Below, in pieces: positions 1 through 7,629 of a DNA stretch of 21,998 nucleotides (its first letter is position 1; every line of letters begins with the position of its first letter). The stretch spans positions 1 through 21,998 of the forward strand of contig CADAHD010000011.1 of the NCBI GenBank assembly GCA_902787595.1, read 5' to 3'. The notes below the pieces were generated by a model. It was not told the DNA's origin, did not search any database, and saw only the letters and a program-made list of their open reading frames with translations. This stretch comes from an uncultured Lachnospiraceae bacterium (GTDB taxonomy: Bacteria; Bacillota_A; Clostridia; Lachnospirales; Lachnospiraceae). The translations under genes and the position numbers were made by a program.

Positions 1-1106
1 GCCTTTGTGATGGCGTGAGCCATATTGGTGGTAACAATGGTAGTTACCAGCGCCGGATTCTTGGGCATGCTGCCGTTTGCCAGACGCTCTCTTAAGATAT
101 ACTCAGCGATCAGCATACCGGACATATTACCGGTGAAAGGCACATACTCACCGCTCCTGGTATCCAGCGCATATATGCCCAGACGGTCTGCGTCGGGATC
201 CGTAGCCATAACGATATCGGCGCCTTTTTCCTTTGCCAGCTTGAGCGCCAGGGTAAACGCCTTGGGATCCTCGGGATTGGGATAATCCAGAGTGGTGAAA
301 TCGGGATCCGGCTCTTCCTGCTCGGGCACTACATACACATTCTTAAAGCCCAGCTCATCCAGTATGCGGCGTACGGGCACATTGCCGGTGCCGTGGAAAG
401 GCGTATAAACTATCTTTATATCATTTGCTACAGCAGCTATTACTTCGGGATGTATTATCTGCTTCTTAAGCTCTGCCATGTATTTATCATCGATCTCTTT
501 GCCGATGACCTGATACAGACCTTTAGACTCCGCCTCTGCCTTATCCATGGTCTTCATGGTATGGAAATCGCTTATAGCATTAACTTCCGCTATTATGCCG
601 GTATCATGGGGAGGCGTAACCTGAGCGCCGTCTTCCCAGTATACTTTGTATCCGTTGTATTCGGGCGGATTATGGCTGGCAGTCACAACTATGCCCGCCG
701 TGCAGCCCAGTGTGCGCAGTGCAAATGAAAGCTCGGGCGTGGGACGGAGAGCATCGAATACATATGCCTTGATGCCGTTTGCTGCCAGGCAGAGCGCTGC
801 CTCATCCGCAAACTCCGGGCTCATGCGGCGGGAATCATATGCTATAGCCACGCCTTGCGCGCCTGTACCTGCTTTATTGATATAATTAGCCAGACCCTGC
901 GATGCCTTGCGCACCGTATATATATTCATGCGGTTGGTTCCTGCGCCTATAACGCCGCGCAGACCGCCGGTGCCGAATTCAAGATCCTTGTAAAAACGGT
1001 CCTCGATCTCCTTATCGTTTCCTTCGATAGACTTAAGCTCTTCCTTGGTCTTTTGATCGAAATAATCATCATTCAGCCAGAATTCATATGCTTTGCGATA
1101 GTCCAT
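1..1106 (-). CDS. Phospho-sugar mutase (phosphoglucomutase/phosphomannomutase family), 3' end cut off by window
   Basis: This enzyme interconverts hexose 1-phosphates and 6-phosphates in the cytoplasm, feeding glycolysis or sugar-nucleotide synthesis. The first 368 codons are visible. The family is usually about 560-580 residues for this long type, so the C-terminal third is outside the window. The N-terminus has the FGTGGLRG block (residues 44-51). The phosphoserine loop is TASHNPPEYNGYK, with Ser144 as the expected phosphate carrier. The magnesium loop DPDADRLG starts at residue 303 (plus coordinates 177-200). All three are hallmarks of the alpha-D-phosphohexomutase superfamily. The ATG at 1106 is set by an AAGGAG site at 1115-1120, 8 bases upstream. 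The substrate (glucose, mannose or both) cannot be decided from sequence alone. The long form with FGTGGLRG resembles Bacillus PgcA. Confidence in the family is high. Confidence 0.93.
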   Translation of the reverse strand, partial: MDYRKAYEFWLNDDYFDQKTKEELKSIEGNDKEIEDRFYKDLEFGTGGLRGVIGAGTNRMNIYTVRKASQGLANYINKAGTGAQGVAIAYDSRRMSPEFADEAALCLAANGIKAYVFDALRPTPELSFALRTLGCTAGIVVTASHNPPEYNGYKVYWEDGAQVTPPHDTGIIAEVNAISDFHTMKTMDKAEAESKGLYQVIGKEIDDKYMAELKKQIIHPEVIAAVANDIKIVYTPFHGTGNVPVRRILDELGFKNVYVVPEQEEPDPDFTTLDYPNPEDPKAFTLALKLAKEKGADIVMATDPDADRLGIYALDTRSGEYVPFTGNMSGMLIAEYILRERLANGSMPKNPALVTTIVTTNMAHAITK

Positions 1107-1166
1107 ATCTTTGTCTCCTTCTCTGTAGTATTTTACCCCCTGGCGCCCTGGCACCATTCGGCAGAT

Positions 1167-1195
1167 ATTATAGCAGAAATCGGGCTCTAAAGCAA
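1167..1195 (-). promoter_or_regulatory. Sigma-A promoter of the phospho-sugar mutase gene
   Basis: Read on the minus strand, TTGCTT (1195-1190) is followed 17 bases later by a perfect TATAAT (1172-1167). Transcription would start near 1160, giving a leader of about 54 nt before the ATG at 1106. The mutase is therefore probably expressed independently of the gene upstream. A G+C-rich possible hairpin lies just upstream at about 1198-1222, but it has no T-run, so I do not call a terminator there. Confidence 0.75.
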
Positions 1196-1239
1196 TGCCC
1201 CCGCCGGCGCGATCCGGCATTAGGCGTCCTTTGATCAGC

Positions 1240-2811
1240 TCATCTCACTTCCCAGCCGCTTATGCTGCGTTCTTTCGAATCAAAGTTTACACCGACCTTA
1301 AGAAGCTTACGCTTATCCGCTGTGTAGGGCTTTGCATAGCCCATATCCTCGATCTGCTTAAGCGCTTCCTCCGCACTCTTGTCGCGCTTGAATTCAAAGA
1401 TGTATACGTATTCCTCAGTCTCGACTATGCAGTCTGCTCTTCCTTTGGCACTGTGGATCTCCGTGAAGGTATACTGCCCCAGCAGCATAAATACGATATA
1501 GATCACATTCTGGAAGTTCTGCTCTACTGCCTTCTCATCTGCCGGATACGGCAGACGGGCAAAAAGCGCTGTGAAGCGGTCCCTGAGAGAATCCGTATTC
1601 CCTTTGCGTATATCCAGAACAAAACTACGCACATCCAGCGGATTTGCCTCTTTCTCCGCGCACAGATAGTATGGCGCCAGACTCTTTAAAAAACCATATT
1701 TTACTTCTTCATTCGGATAAGACAGCGCATAGCTTCGGAATTCCTTATCAAAACCTTTGATCGTAAGGTAACCGGTCTGATAAAACAGCGGCACAGGATC
1801 ATCACTCTCCACCCTGTAATCCGTAAGGCTTCCCTCTTCTTCATAGAATTCATCACCGGTAAAGCACTTCGCATCAAAGCCGGATCTCTTCAGTTTTTCG
1901 ATCAGAAATGTCGGCGTACCTGTAGCAAACCAGTACATGCCAAATGCCTTTTTCGAAAATGCATTTAACAGGCTAAAGGGATTGTATACCCCCTCCTCAC
2001 CATAAGCAAAATGATACCCATCATACATTTTTTTCAGCTCAGCCAAACACATTTCACGATCCATGCCTTCTTTCTGTGCCAGCTGATCTATTTCTGTCGA
2101 AAACACATCCGTCAATTCCTGCTGAGTGATCCCGCATATCCCGTTATATTCATGATCCAGCGATATATCATTCAACTGGTTAAGATCGCTGAAAATGCTC
2201 ACCTTCGAAAATTTGGTCACTCCGGTAAGAAAAACAAACTTAAGATAATGATCATAGCTTTTCAAAGTGCTGAAAAAGCCCTTAAAAACGGTTTTATTGT
2301 GCTCCAGCCTCTCTTCGTCCGATTCCAGAAGAGCCTTGTCATACTCATCCACCAGAACGACAACACCCTTTCCGCTCTCTTCGTATGCCTTTTCGATCAG
2401 ATCTTGAAACCTGCCCGCAAGGGAGCGCGAACCTTTATCGACACGATACTGCTCTTCCCATTTTTGCAAATGTCCCTCAAGGACACTCTCTATAGCAGCT
2501 TCCCTTTTATACTCGTCTTTATTGAAATCAAAATAGAACACCGGATATTTCTGCCATGCATCCGGTCCGTCCCCCTCCAGTTCCATGATCTTCAGTCCAT
2601 TAAAAAGCTCCTTTTTACCCTCAAAATAGGCGCGGAGCGTCGATAAAAACAGGCTTTTCCCGAAACGACGGGGGCGGCTCAGAAAATAAGGTTTTCCGCT
2701 GTGCACCAGTCTGTAAATATATTCTGTTTTATCTACATAAACATAATCATCTTTCCTTAGGCTCTCAAAATCCTGTATCCCGATCGGTAGTTTTCTGCCC
2801 TGCACCATCAT
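1240..2811 (-). CDS. AAA-ATPase-like protein with C-terminal PD-(D/E)XK nuclease-like domain (DUF1703 type)
   Basis: This 523-residue protein belongs to a large family found in many copies in gut Clostridia and Bacteroidetes. Its biological role is not established, and a mobile or defence role is often suspected. The N-terminus (LPIGIQDFESLRKDDYVYVDKT) leads into the family's P-loop variant SRPRRFGKS (residues 45-53). A Walker B-like VVVLVDEYDKALL follows in the middle. The C-terminal domain carries D460 and an E473-F-K475 triad, matching a PD-(D/E)XK active-site pattern. Two tandem ATGs (2811 and 2808) are possible. GGAGG at 2817-2821 sits 5 and 8 bases upstream, so 2808 may be the main start. 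The gene has its own promoter and follows a terminator, so it need not be cotranscribed with the HEPN-like gene upstream. The family call is confident; function is unknown. Confidence 0.9.
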   Translation of the reverse strand: MMVQGRKLPIGIQDFESLRKDDYVYVDKTEYIYRLVHSGKPYFLSRPRRFGKSLFLSTLRAYFEGKKELFNGLKIMELEGDGPDAWQKYPVFYFDFNKDEYKREAAIESVLEGHLQKWEEQYRVDKGSRSLAGRFQDLIEKAYEESGKGVVVLVDEYDKALLESDEERLEHNKTVFKGFFSTLKSYDHYLKFVFLTGVTKFSKVSIFSDLNQLNDISLDHEYNGICGITQQELTDVFSTEIDQLAQKEGMDREMCLAELKKMYDGYHFAYGEEGVYNPFSLLNAFSKKAFGMYWFATGTPTFLIEKLKRSGFDAKCFTGDEFYEEEGSLTDYRVESDDPVPLFYQTGYLTIKGFDKEFRSYALSYPNEEVKYGFLKSLAPYYLCAEKEANPLDVRSFVLDIRKGNTDSLRDRFTALFARLPYPADEKAVEQNFQNVIYIVFMLLGQYTFTEIHSAKGRADCIVETEEYVYIFEFKRDKSAEEALKQIEDMGYAKPYTADKRKLLKVGVNFDSKERSISGWEVR

Positions 2812-2866
2812 TCTTTCCTCCCGGCCTTCATTGGGTAGTCATTCAAGCCCTCCTGTGCGCCCTCTC

Positions 2867-2895
2867 ATTATAACAAAAACAGGCTGCTTCCACAA
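2867..2895 (-). promoter_or_regulatory. Promoter of the AAA-ATPase-like gene
   Basis: On the minus strand TTGTGG (2895-2890) and a perfect TATAAT (2872-2867) are separated by 17 bases. A TG one base upstream of the -10 makes it an extended -10 promoter. The -35 and spacer overlap the hairpin and T-run of the upstream gene's terminator. Confidence 0.65.
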
Positions 2896-2903
2896 GCCGC
2901 CTG
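2875..2903 (-). terminator. Rho-independent terminator of the HEPN-like gene
   Basis: On the minus strand CAGGC pairs with GCCTG and GCTT with AAGC, with one G-A mismatch between them and a GTGG loop (2903-2880). A run of five T follows (2879-2875). It starts about 50 bases after the stop codon at 2952 and is correctly oriented to end that transcript. Confidence 0.7.
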
Positions 2904-2951
2904 CCGCCCGCGCATTTTGATGTTCAATTCTGCCCCTGTCGTTCCTACCGG

Positions 2952-4313
2952 CTATTGCAGACTTTTCTTCAGCCAGGAAAGACTGCTGTCCTTCTTGTCT
3001 ATAAGATCATATAGCAATTTACGATCTGCCAACACCCTCTGCGCTTTATCTCTTACTGAAACATCCTTGCTCTTTTGGTCCTGTTTGAGTTTTTTGCCCA
3101 TCCTTGAAAAATGATAAGTATGAATCTCCCTGAGCAATCTTTCAAATCCGGCTTCATCAAATAATACCGGCAGCATCTGAGTGATCAGACTGTCCATAAA
3201 ATAATTGGCTATAGCCAGTTTATTCACATTATATGCATCCGAAAAAATAAGTGAAGTCATGCTGCCGTGAACATAATCATTACGTATATGATAAGGCAAG
3301 GTAAAGGTCATAAAAGCATACAGGGTATTATCCGCTCCCTTTGCCCTGTCTCTTAAAGATTCATAGGCTCTTTGCGTATCGACATCATCCCAATTGTATT
3401 CTTCCCATCCTTGATCCAGACAGACCTTTTCTATCCCGCCGCAATCATAAAATACTCTTTTTCCCTCATCGTATTTCTTTGCGCTGATAAAGTATTTGAA
3501 ATAGTCCTGATATGTGTTATCGATGGTTCCAAGTTCCCGGTTTCTGTCCGATTTGGAGTCATTTTTTCCAATCCTGAGCTTTTTGCTGTATTCCATAAAA
3601 CGAAGGATAAAAAATATCTTCTTATTATCGCTGTCCGGTAACTCCATCAGATCTGTTTTACGCTTTTTTGTGATCCTGTCATTTACGGCTGCGCTTTCCA
3701 TGATCTCGTTAATACTTTTACTTAACAGCTCTTTATACTCACCTACGATCTGATCATATATCGCATTTATCGCTGTCCACTGGTTCATGAAACGATCCAT
3801 TTCATACTCACGGCTGCGGCTTATAAGATATGCAAACAAAGCTATCATCTTTTTATCAGACTGATAATTGCTTCGTTTTGCTTTCACCACATAATCCATT
3901 ATTGCCTGATTGCCGAATATGCCGCCACATTGACCTTCCTGCTTATTATGAATCAGCATATTATCCTTAAGCATAGATACCACAAAAGGCAATTGCGACT
4001 CCTCATTATATGCCTTATATTCCTTATCCGGCACACTCCCGTTTTCTCTTTTTCCCAGGAAATACTCTTTGATCTCAAGCCCCTTACCGGTCGTTAAGGC
4101 ATAGAGTATATATGCCTTTCTTACGGCATCCTCAGCATTCTTTTTATTAAATGTGAATATACTCCCCTTGACCTTGCGCGAGATTCTCACGGCATTTTCA
4201 AAGATTTCGATAAAATACTCTTTTCTGTTAAACACATAACTACCGGAATAAAGACACTCCTGTTCTTCCCTTTTTTTCTTATTCCTGAGTATCAGATCAT
4301 AAATCATATCCAC
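2952..4313 (-). CDS. Uncharacterised protein with a HEPN-like RNxxxH motif
   Basis: I do not recognise a named family. The protein is about 453 residues, soluble, and rich in charged residues. Numbered from the upstream ATG at 4337, the block HIRNDYVHG (R352, N353, H357) fits the Rx4H signature of HEPN domains, where Arg and His form an RNase-type active site. It is preceded by a helix with the pattern MNQWTAINAIYDQIVGE (185-200), as in Apea-like HEPN proteins. HEPN proteins are frequent in toxin-antitoxin, abortive-infection and RNA-decay systems, but some are non-catalytic. The start is uncertain. The ATG at 4337 lies at the predicted transcription start and has no ribosome site, whereas AGGAGG at 4322-4327 is 8 bases before a GTG at 4313 (an ATG follows at 4307), so 4313 is chosen. 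The gene is visibly more AT-rich than its neighbours, which suggests acquisition. That it is a gene is confident; the HEPN assignment is moderate. Confidence 0.75.
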   Translation of the reverse strand: MDMIYDLILRNKKKREEQECLYSGSYVFNRKEYFIEIFENAVRISRKVKGSIFTFNKKNAEDAVRKAYILYALTTGKGLEIKEYFLGKRENGSVPDKEYKAYNEESQLPFVVSMLKDNMLIHNKQEGQCGGIFGNQAIMDYVVKAKRSNYQSDKKMIALFAYLISRSREYEMDRFMNQWTAINAIYDQIVGEYKELLSKSINEIMESAAVNDRITKKRKTDLMELPDSDNKKIFFILRFMEYSKKLRIGKNDSKSDRNRELGTIDNTYQDYFKYFISAKKYDEGKRVFYDCGGIEKVCLDQGWEEYNWDDVDTQRAYESLRDRAKGADNTLYAFMTFTLPYHIRNDYVHGSMTSLIFSDAYNVNKLAIANYFMDSLITQMLPVLFDEAGFERLLREIHTYHFSRMGKKLKQDQKSKDVSVRDKAQRVLADRKLLYDLIDKKDSSLSWLKKSLQ

Positions 4314-4343
4314 GGACCATACCTCCTCTCTTTTCATACAGTC

Positions 4344-4349
4344 ATTGTA
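4344..4349 (-). promoter_or_regulatory. Possible -10 element of the HEPN-like gene
   Basis: TACAAT on the minus strand (4349-4344) would place transcription initiation near 4337. No good -35 box is seen 16-18 bases upstream; the best is a weak TGGAAT. The position matters because it puts the first ATG of the frame at the very 5' end of the message. Confidence 0.35.
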
Positions 4350-4423
4350 TCACGGCATCTTCACACATTCCATATAAATAACGCTTTTGAGCCTGTATCT
4401 GTTACATACCGTATGATATTTTG

Positions 4424-4432
4424 TGATATAAT
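4424..4432 (+). promoter_or_regulatory. Extended -10 promoter of the MutS-like gene
   Basis: TG (4424-4425), one base, then a perfect TATAAT (4427-4432) form an extended -10 element. The -35 is poor (TTACAT at about 4402-4407, 19 bases away), which is common for extended -10 promoters. Transcription would begin near 4439, about 35 nt before the ATG at 4474. Confidence 0.6.
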
Positions 4433-4473
4433 ACCGTATATGGATACACAAAACCTTACAGAGGAGCTTTGAT

Positions 4474-6213
4474 ATGGCAAAGAAAAACCCCTTAAGCATA
4501 TTATTCCCGCCAATTGACGGCATCATCTACAAAAACATGTCTGACGCCGCCTGGCATGATCTGGGCCTGGATTCCATCTGTGATAAGCTGAGTCCCAAGA
4601 CCGTTGAGCGCAGCACCATAGCCTCCGTGATGCGGGCAATGACGGATGATCCCTATGTAGCTTCGTACCGCATAGGCGTCTTTAAAGATATCCTCAAATA
4701 TCCAAAGCTGCGTTCACAGATGATGGAGCTGCTCTCCCATGTGCAGTTTTTGAATGATTATGGCAGTTTTAAAAAGGACCACGATATGCGAACCGGCCTG
4801 TGGGAGCTGCTTCATCGCATGAGTGAACTCGACGATTACATTAAGAGCGTGGAACAGATACACGCATGCCTTGAGGAATTTGAGCTTGAATCCGAAGCTC
4901 TTAAAAATCTCCACGACTTTATCGAAAGGATATATGAAGACTCACATTTTGAAGAACTGAAAAAAGATATATCTGCGCTGAAGGCAGATACCTCCAACTT
5001 AAAAAGCGTGACGGTGGGGATCAACCTTAACCGCAACTTCCAGGTTGACAGCATCGGCCTTATCTCAGTTAACAGCAAGGAATTCCGCAGTTCCGGCATA
5101 CTCAGCAATTTTGCGGACGCCCTTACAACAAAAGACGGTATAAAGGACGACAATAAATGGAACGGCAGATTGCATTTCAATCCCGTTCCCAACAGTTCCG
5201 AAGAGTTTTCCACCGGCAACGCCGGCAAGCTGGGCGCGCTGTATGCAGCCGCAAAAGTTCCCCTGATGACGCCTCTTTTAGCCACCACCCTTGTCACGCC
5301 CCCGGAAAATGATCCCACGCAGCATGTTACACGCTTTTTTGATAAAGAGATCACTTCCATGCTCAATCTGGTAACCAGGCGTCTGGAACAGGTATTAAGC
5401 AAATATGTTAATTTCAGCATAGGAAATATCGTTGATCTGATCCCCGAATTCATGTATTACATACGCTGGGCCGAATATATAGAAAACCTGAAAAACAAAG
5501 GCTATGAATTCTGCACCCCTTCCATTGCCGAAGAAGGTTCCGATGTACGTATGAACGCATGGGGCTTATACAATCTGAAACTGGCAGCCATAGGCGAGAT
5601 GCCCATGAATGAGATAGTCCGAAACGATCTGGATTTTACAAAAGATCACAGCATATATCTGCTCACAGGAGCCAACCGCGGCGGAAAGACCACTATCACA
5701 CAGGCTGTGGGGCTGCTCTTTGCCCTGGCGCAGGGCGGTATCTGCGTGCCCTGCAAGGGTTTTGTTTTCTCCCCCGCAGACTGCATCTATACGCATTATC
5801 CCGCCGATGAAGACAAGACTATGGACCTGGGGCGCCTGGGTGAAGAGTGCAGACGATTTAAAGAGATATTCGACGCCTGCACAGATAAGAGCCTTCTGCT
5901 TTTAAACGAAACCTTCTCCACCACTTCATTTGAGGAAGGTTACTTTATCGCCAAAGATGCGGTAAGGGCCGTGCTGAAAAAGCGCGCCCGCACCATCTAT
6001 AATACCCACATGCACAAACTGGCGCTGGAAATAGACGAGATCAACAAAGGCATGGATGAAGCTCACGCCGCTTCTCTTATTGCGGTCTCCACAGAAGGGG
6101 CGCGTTCCTTCAGGATGAAAATAGCGTCCCCGGAGGGACGCTCTTATGCTGAGGATATAGCCGTCAAATACGGCGTTACCTATGAACAGCTTACCGGCGG
6201 CGAAAACAGCTGA
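4474..6213 (+). CDS. MutS-like ATPase (MutS core and ATPase domains only)
   Basis: This 579-residue cytoplasmic protein has the C-terminal ABC-type ATPase of the MutS family. It has a P-loop GANRGGKTT (399-407) and a Walker B-like LLLLNETFSTTSFEEG (475-489), followed by an H-loop region IYNTHMHKL (508-516). It lacks the mismatch-reading N-terminal domain of true MutS (about 850 residues). The helical part at 20-340 probably corresponds to the lever/clamp core. Such short MutS homologues are common in Clostridia; their substrates are not established, and recombination or branched DNA is only a suggestion. The usual Asp of Walker B is Asn478 here, while the adjacent catalytic Glu479 is kept. 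GAGGAG at 4461-4466, 7 bases upstream, supports the ATG. It is transcribed divergently from the HEPN-like gene and ends 24 bases before the convergent protease gene. Confidence 0.88.
   Translation: MAKKNPLSILFPPIDGIIYKNMSDAAWHDLGLDSICDKLSPKTVERSTIASVMRAMTDDPYVASYRIGVFKDILKYPKLRSQMMELLSHVQFLNDYGSFKKDHDMRTGLWELLHRMSELDDYIKSVEQIHACLEEFELESEALKNLHDFIERIYEDSHFEELKKDISALKADTSNLKSVTVGINLNRNFQVDSIGLISVNSKEFRSSGILSNFADALTTKDGIKDDNKWNGRLHFNPVPNSSEEFSTGNAGKLGALYAAAKVPLMTPLLATTLVTPPENDPTQHVTRFFDKEITSMLNLVTRRLEQVLSKYVNFSIGNIVDLIPEFMYYIRWAEYIENLKNKGYEFCTPSIAEEGSDVRMNAWGLYNLKLAAIGEMPMNEIVRNDLDFTKDHSIYLLTGANRGGKTTITQAVGLLFALAQGGICVPCKGFVFSPADCIYTHYPADEDKTMDLGRLGEECRRFKEIFDACTDKSLLLLNETFSTTSFEEGYFIAKDAVRAVLKKRARTIYNTHMHKLALEIDEINKGMDEAHAASLIAVSTEGARSFRMKIASPEGRSYAEDIAVKYGVTYEQLTGGENS
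6116..6142 (-). terminator. Possible terminator of the S41 protease transcript, inside the MutS-like coding end
   Basis: A perfect 8-bp stem, AGCGTCCC with GGGACGCT (6123-6130 and 6135-6142), encloses a four-base loop. On the minus strand it is followed by only four T. It lies about 95 bases past the protease stop codon, within the 3' end of the convergent gene. The weak T-run makes this tentative. Confidence 0.35.
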
Positions 6214-6237
6214 TCCTCTTTCGTTCCGCCATGTATA

Positions 6238-7542
6238 TCACTTGCTTAGATACTCTATAGCTGCATCCAGCTGATTATCGGTCTTATCAGCCTTATATGC
6301 ATCTGCATCGAATTCCACTTTCACATCCGGCTCTATGCCCACTTTATGGATATCATTTCCGTTAGGCGTATAATAATGGCTTACGGTAAGCTTTACGGCC
6401 GAACCGTCTGTCAGTGAAAAGAGCTGCTGCACTATGCCCTTTCCGAAAGTAGTGGTTCCCATCAGGGTGCCCTTCTTATAATCCTTTATGGCTCCTGCCA
6501 GTATTTCGGAGGCGCTGGCGCTGTTCTTATTGATCAGTACCACCATCGGAACATCTATCTCATGCTTGCCGTCGCACTTATACTCTGTCTTCTTACCGTA
6601 TTTATCCTCGGTATAGACCACATTTCCTGCAGGAAGCAGCATGTTAGCTATATCCACTACAGACTTGAGCGAACCTCCCGGATTGCTGCGCAGGTCTATG
6701 ATCAGGCTCTTCATATTATCTGCTTTGGCCTCTGCCAGAGCTTCCGCAAACTGATCTACAGTCACCACATCAAATTCGCTTATGGCGATATAAGCTATGT
6801 CATTTTCCTTCATGGAATACTCAACGGTAGGAGTCTCCACTTTTCTGCGCTCCACGGTAAATTCCAGTTCTTCCCTGTTATCGGTATCTTTTCCGCGTAT
6901 TACTTTAAGATCTACCGTGGTGCCTGCTTCACCCCTTATCATGGAAACCACATCATCAAGTTCCCAGTCGTATACATCTTCGCCTGCAACTTCGACTATA
7001 TAATCATCCTCTGCAAGCCCCGCTTCCTCTGCAGGAGTGCCTTTGATAACGCCGGATATCCTGGGATACAAAGTCTCCGTATCCTTTGACAGATAAGCCC
7101 CTATGCCGAAATAGATGCCCTGGGTCGACTGCTGCATCTCTATCCATTCCTCGGGAGTGTAATACACGGCGTAGGGATCATCCAATGCTTCCATCATGCC
7201 GTCATAGATGCCTTCTTCAAGAGCATTATTGCTTACGCTGTCTATGAATTCACGGTCTATAAGCTTTTCAAGGTATTCCATCTTAGTGGACACCCTGGGA
7301 TCATCCAGCACCAGTCCGTCATCTGCCACAGCTGCGGGCGAAGGCTCATTTCCGCTTTCGTCGGGAGCACCGGCGGTCTGTGTCGGTTTTTCAGTAGGCT
7401 TGATATTACCGCGGCTGCCGGAGGCTGCCCCGTCCCCTCCGGTTATGACCTTCACTATCAATACCAGGCACAGAATAAAGGCTGCTATGATGCAGCCTGT
7501 GAGTAAACCTAAAAAATATGATCTTTTATTACTGTTATCCAT
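6238..7542 (-). CDS. S41-family C-terminal processing protease (Ctp) with PDZ domain
   Basis: This is a membrane-anchored serine protease acting outside the cytoplasmic membrane on C-termini of envelope proteins. Residues 9-31 form one membrane segment. A Ser/Pro/Thr-rich linker (about 38-70), a helical region and a PDZ domain (about 125-205) follow. The S41 core contains NKNSASASEILAG with nucleophile Ser343 and TFGKGIVQQ with general base Lys368. The 25-residue spacing is that of known Ctp Ser/Lys dyads. At 434 residues it is a typical size. A weak GAGG site (7550-7553) precedes the ATG. It lies 87 bases downstream of the M23 peptidase gene, as ctpB follows ftsEX in Bacillus subtilis, so it may process or trim components of that peptidoglycan-hydrolysis module. 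The specific substrate is unknown. Confidence 0.93.
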   Translation of the reverse strand: MDNSNKRSYFLGLLTGCIIAAFILCLVLIVKVITGGDGAASGSRGNIKPTEKPTQTAGAPDESGNEPSPAAVADDGLVLDDPRVSTKMEYLEKLIDREFIDSVSNNALEEGIYDGMMEALDDPYAVYYTPEEWIEMQQSTQGIYFGIGAYLSKDTETLYPRISGVIKGTPAEEAGLAEDDYIVEVAGEDVYDWELDDVVSMIRGEAGTTVDLKVIRGKDTDNREELEFTVERRKVETPTVEYSMKENDIAYIAISEFDVVTVDQFAEALAEAKADNMKSLIIDLRSNPGGSLKSVVDIANMLLPAGNVVYTEDKYGKKTEYKCDGKHEIDVPMVVLINKNSASASEILAGAIKDYKKGTLMGTTTFGKGIVQQLFSLTDGSAVKLTVSHYYTPNGNDIHKVGIEPDVKVEFDADAYKADKTDNQLDAAIEYLSK

Positions 7543-7575
7543 TTCACTGCCTCACTGCTGTTTGATCCTTAACAC

Positions 7576-7596
7576 GCCGGCTGTTATACAGCCGGC
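7576..7596. other. Perfect 9-bp hairpin between the M23 peptidase and S41 protease genes
   Basis: GCCGGCTGT (7576-7584) and ACAGCCGGC (7588-7596) flank a 3-base loop. Neither side has a T-run, so it is not a normal terminator. In the message it would lie between the two genes and could set their ratio as an attenuator or RNA-stability element. This is inference. Confidence 0.5.
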
Positions 7597-7629
7597 ATCG
7601 GATCTTTTATCATTTTATTCCTGTCAGAC

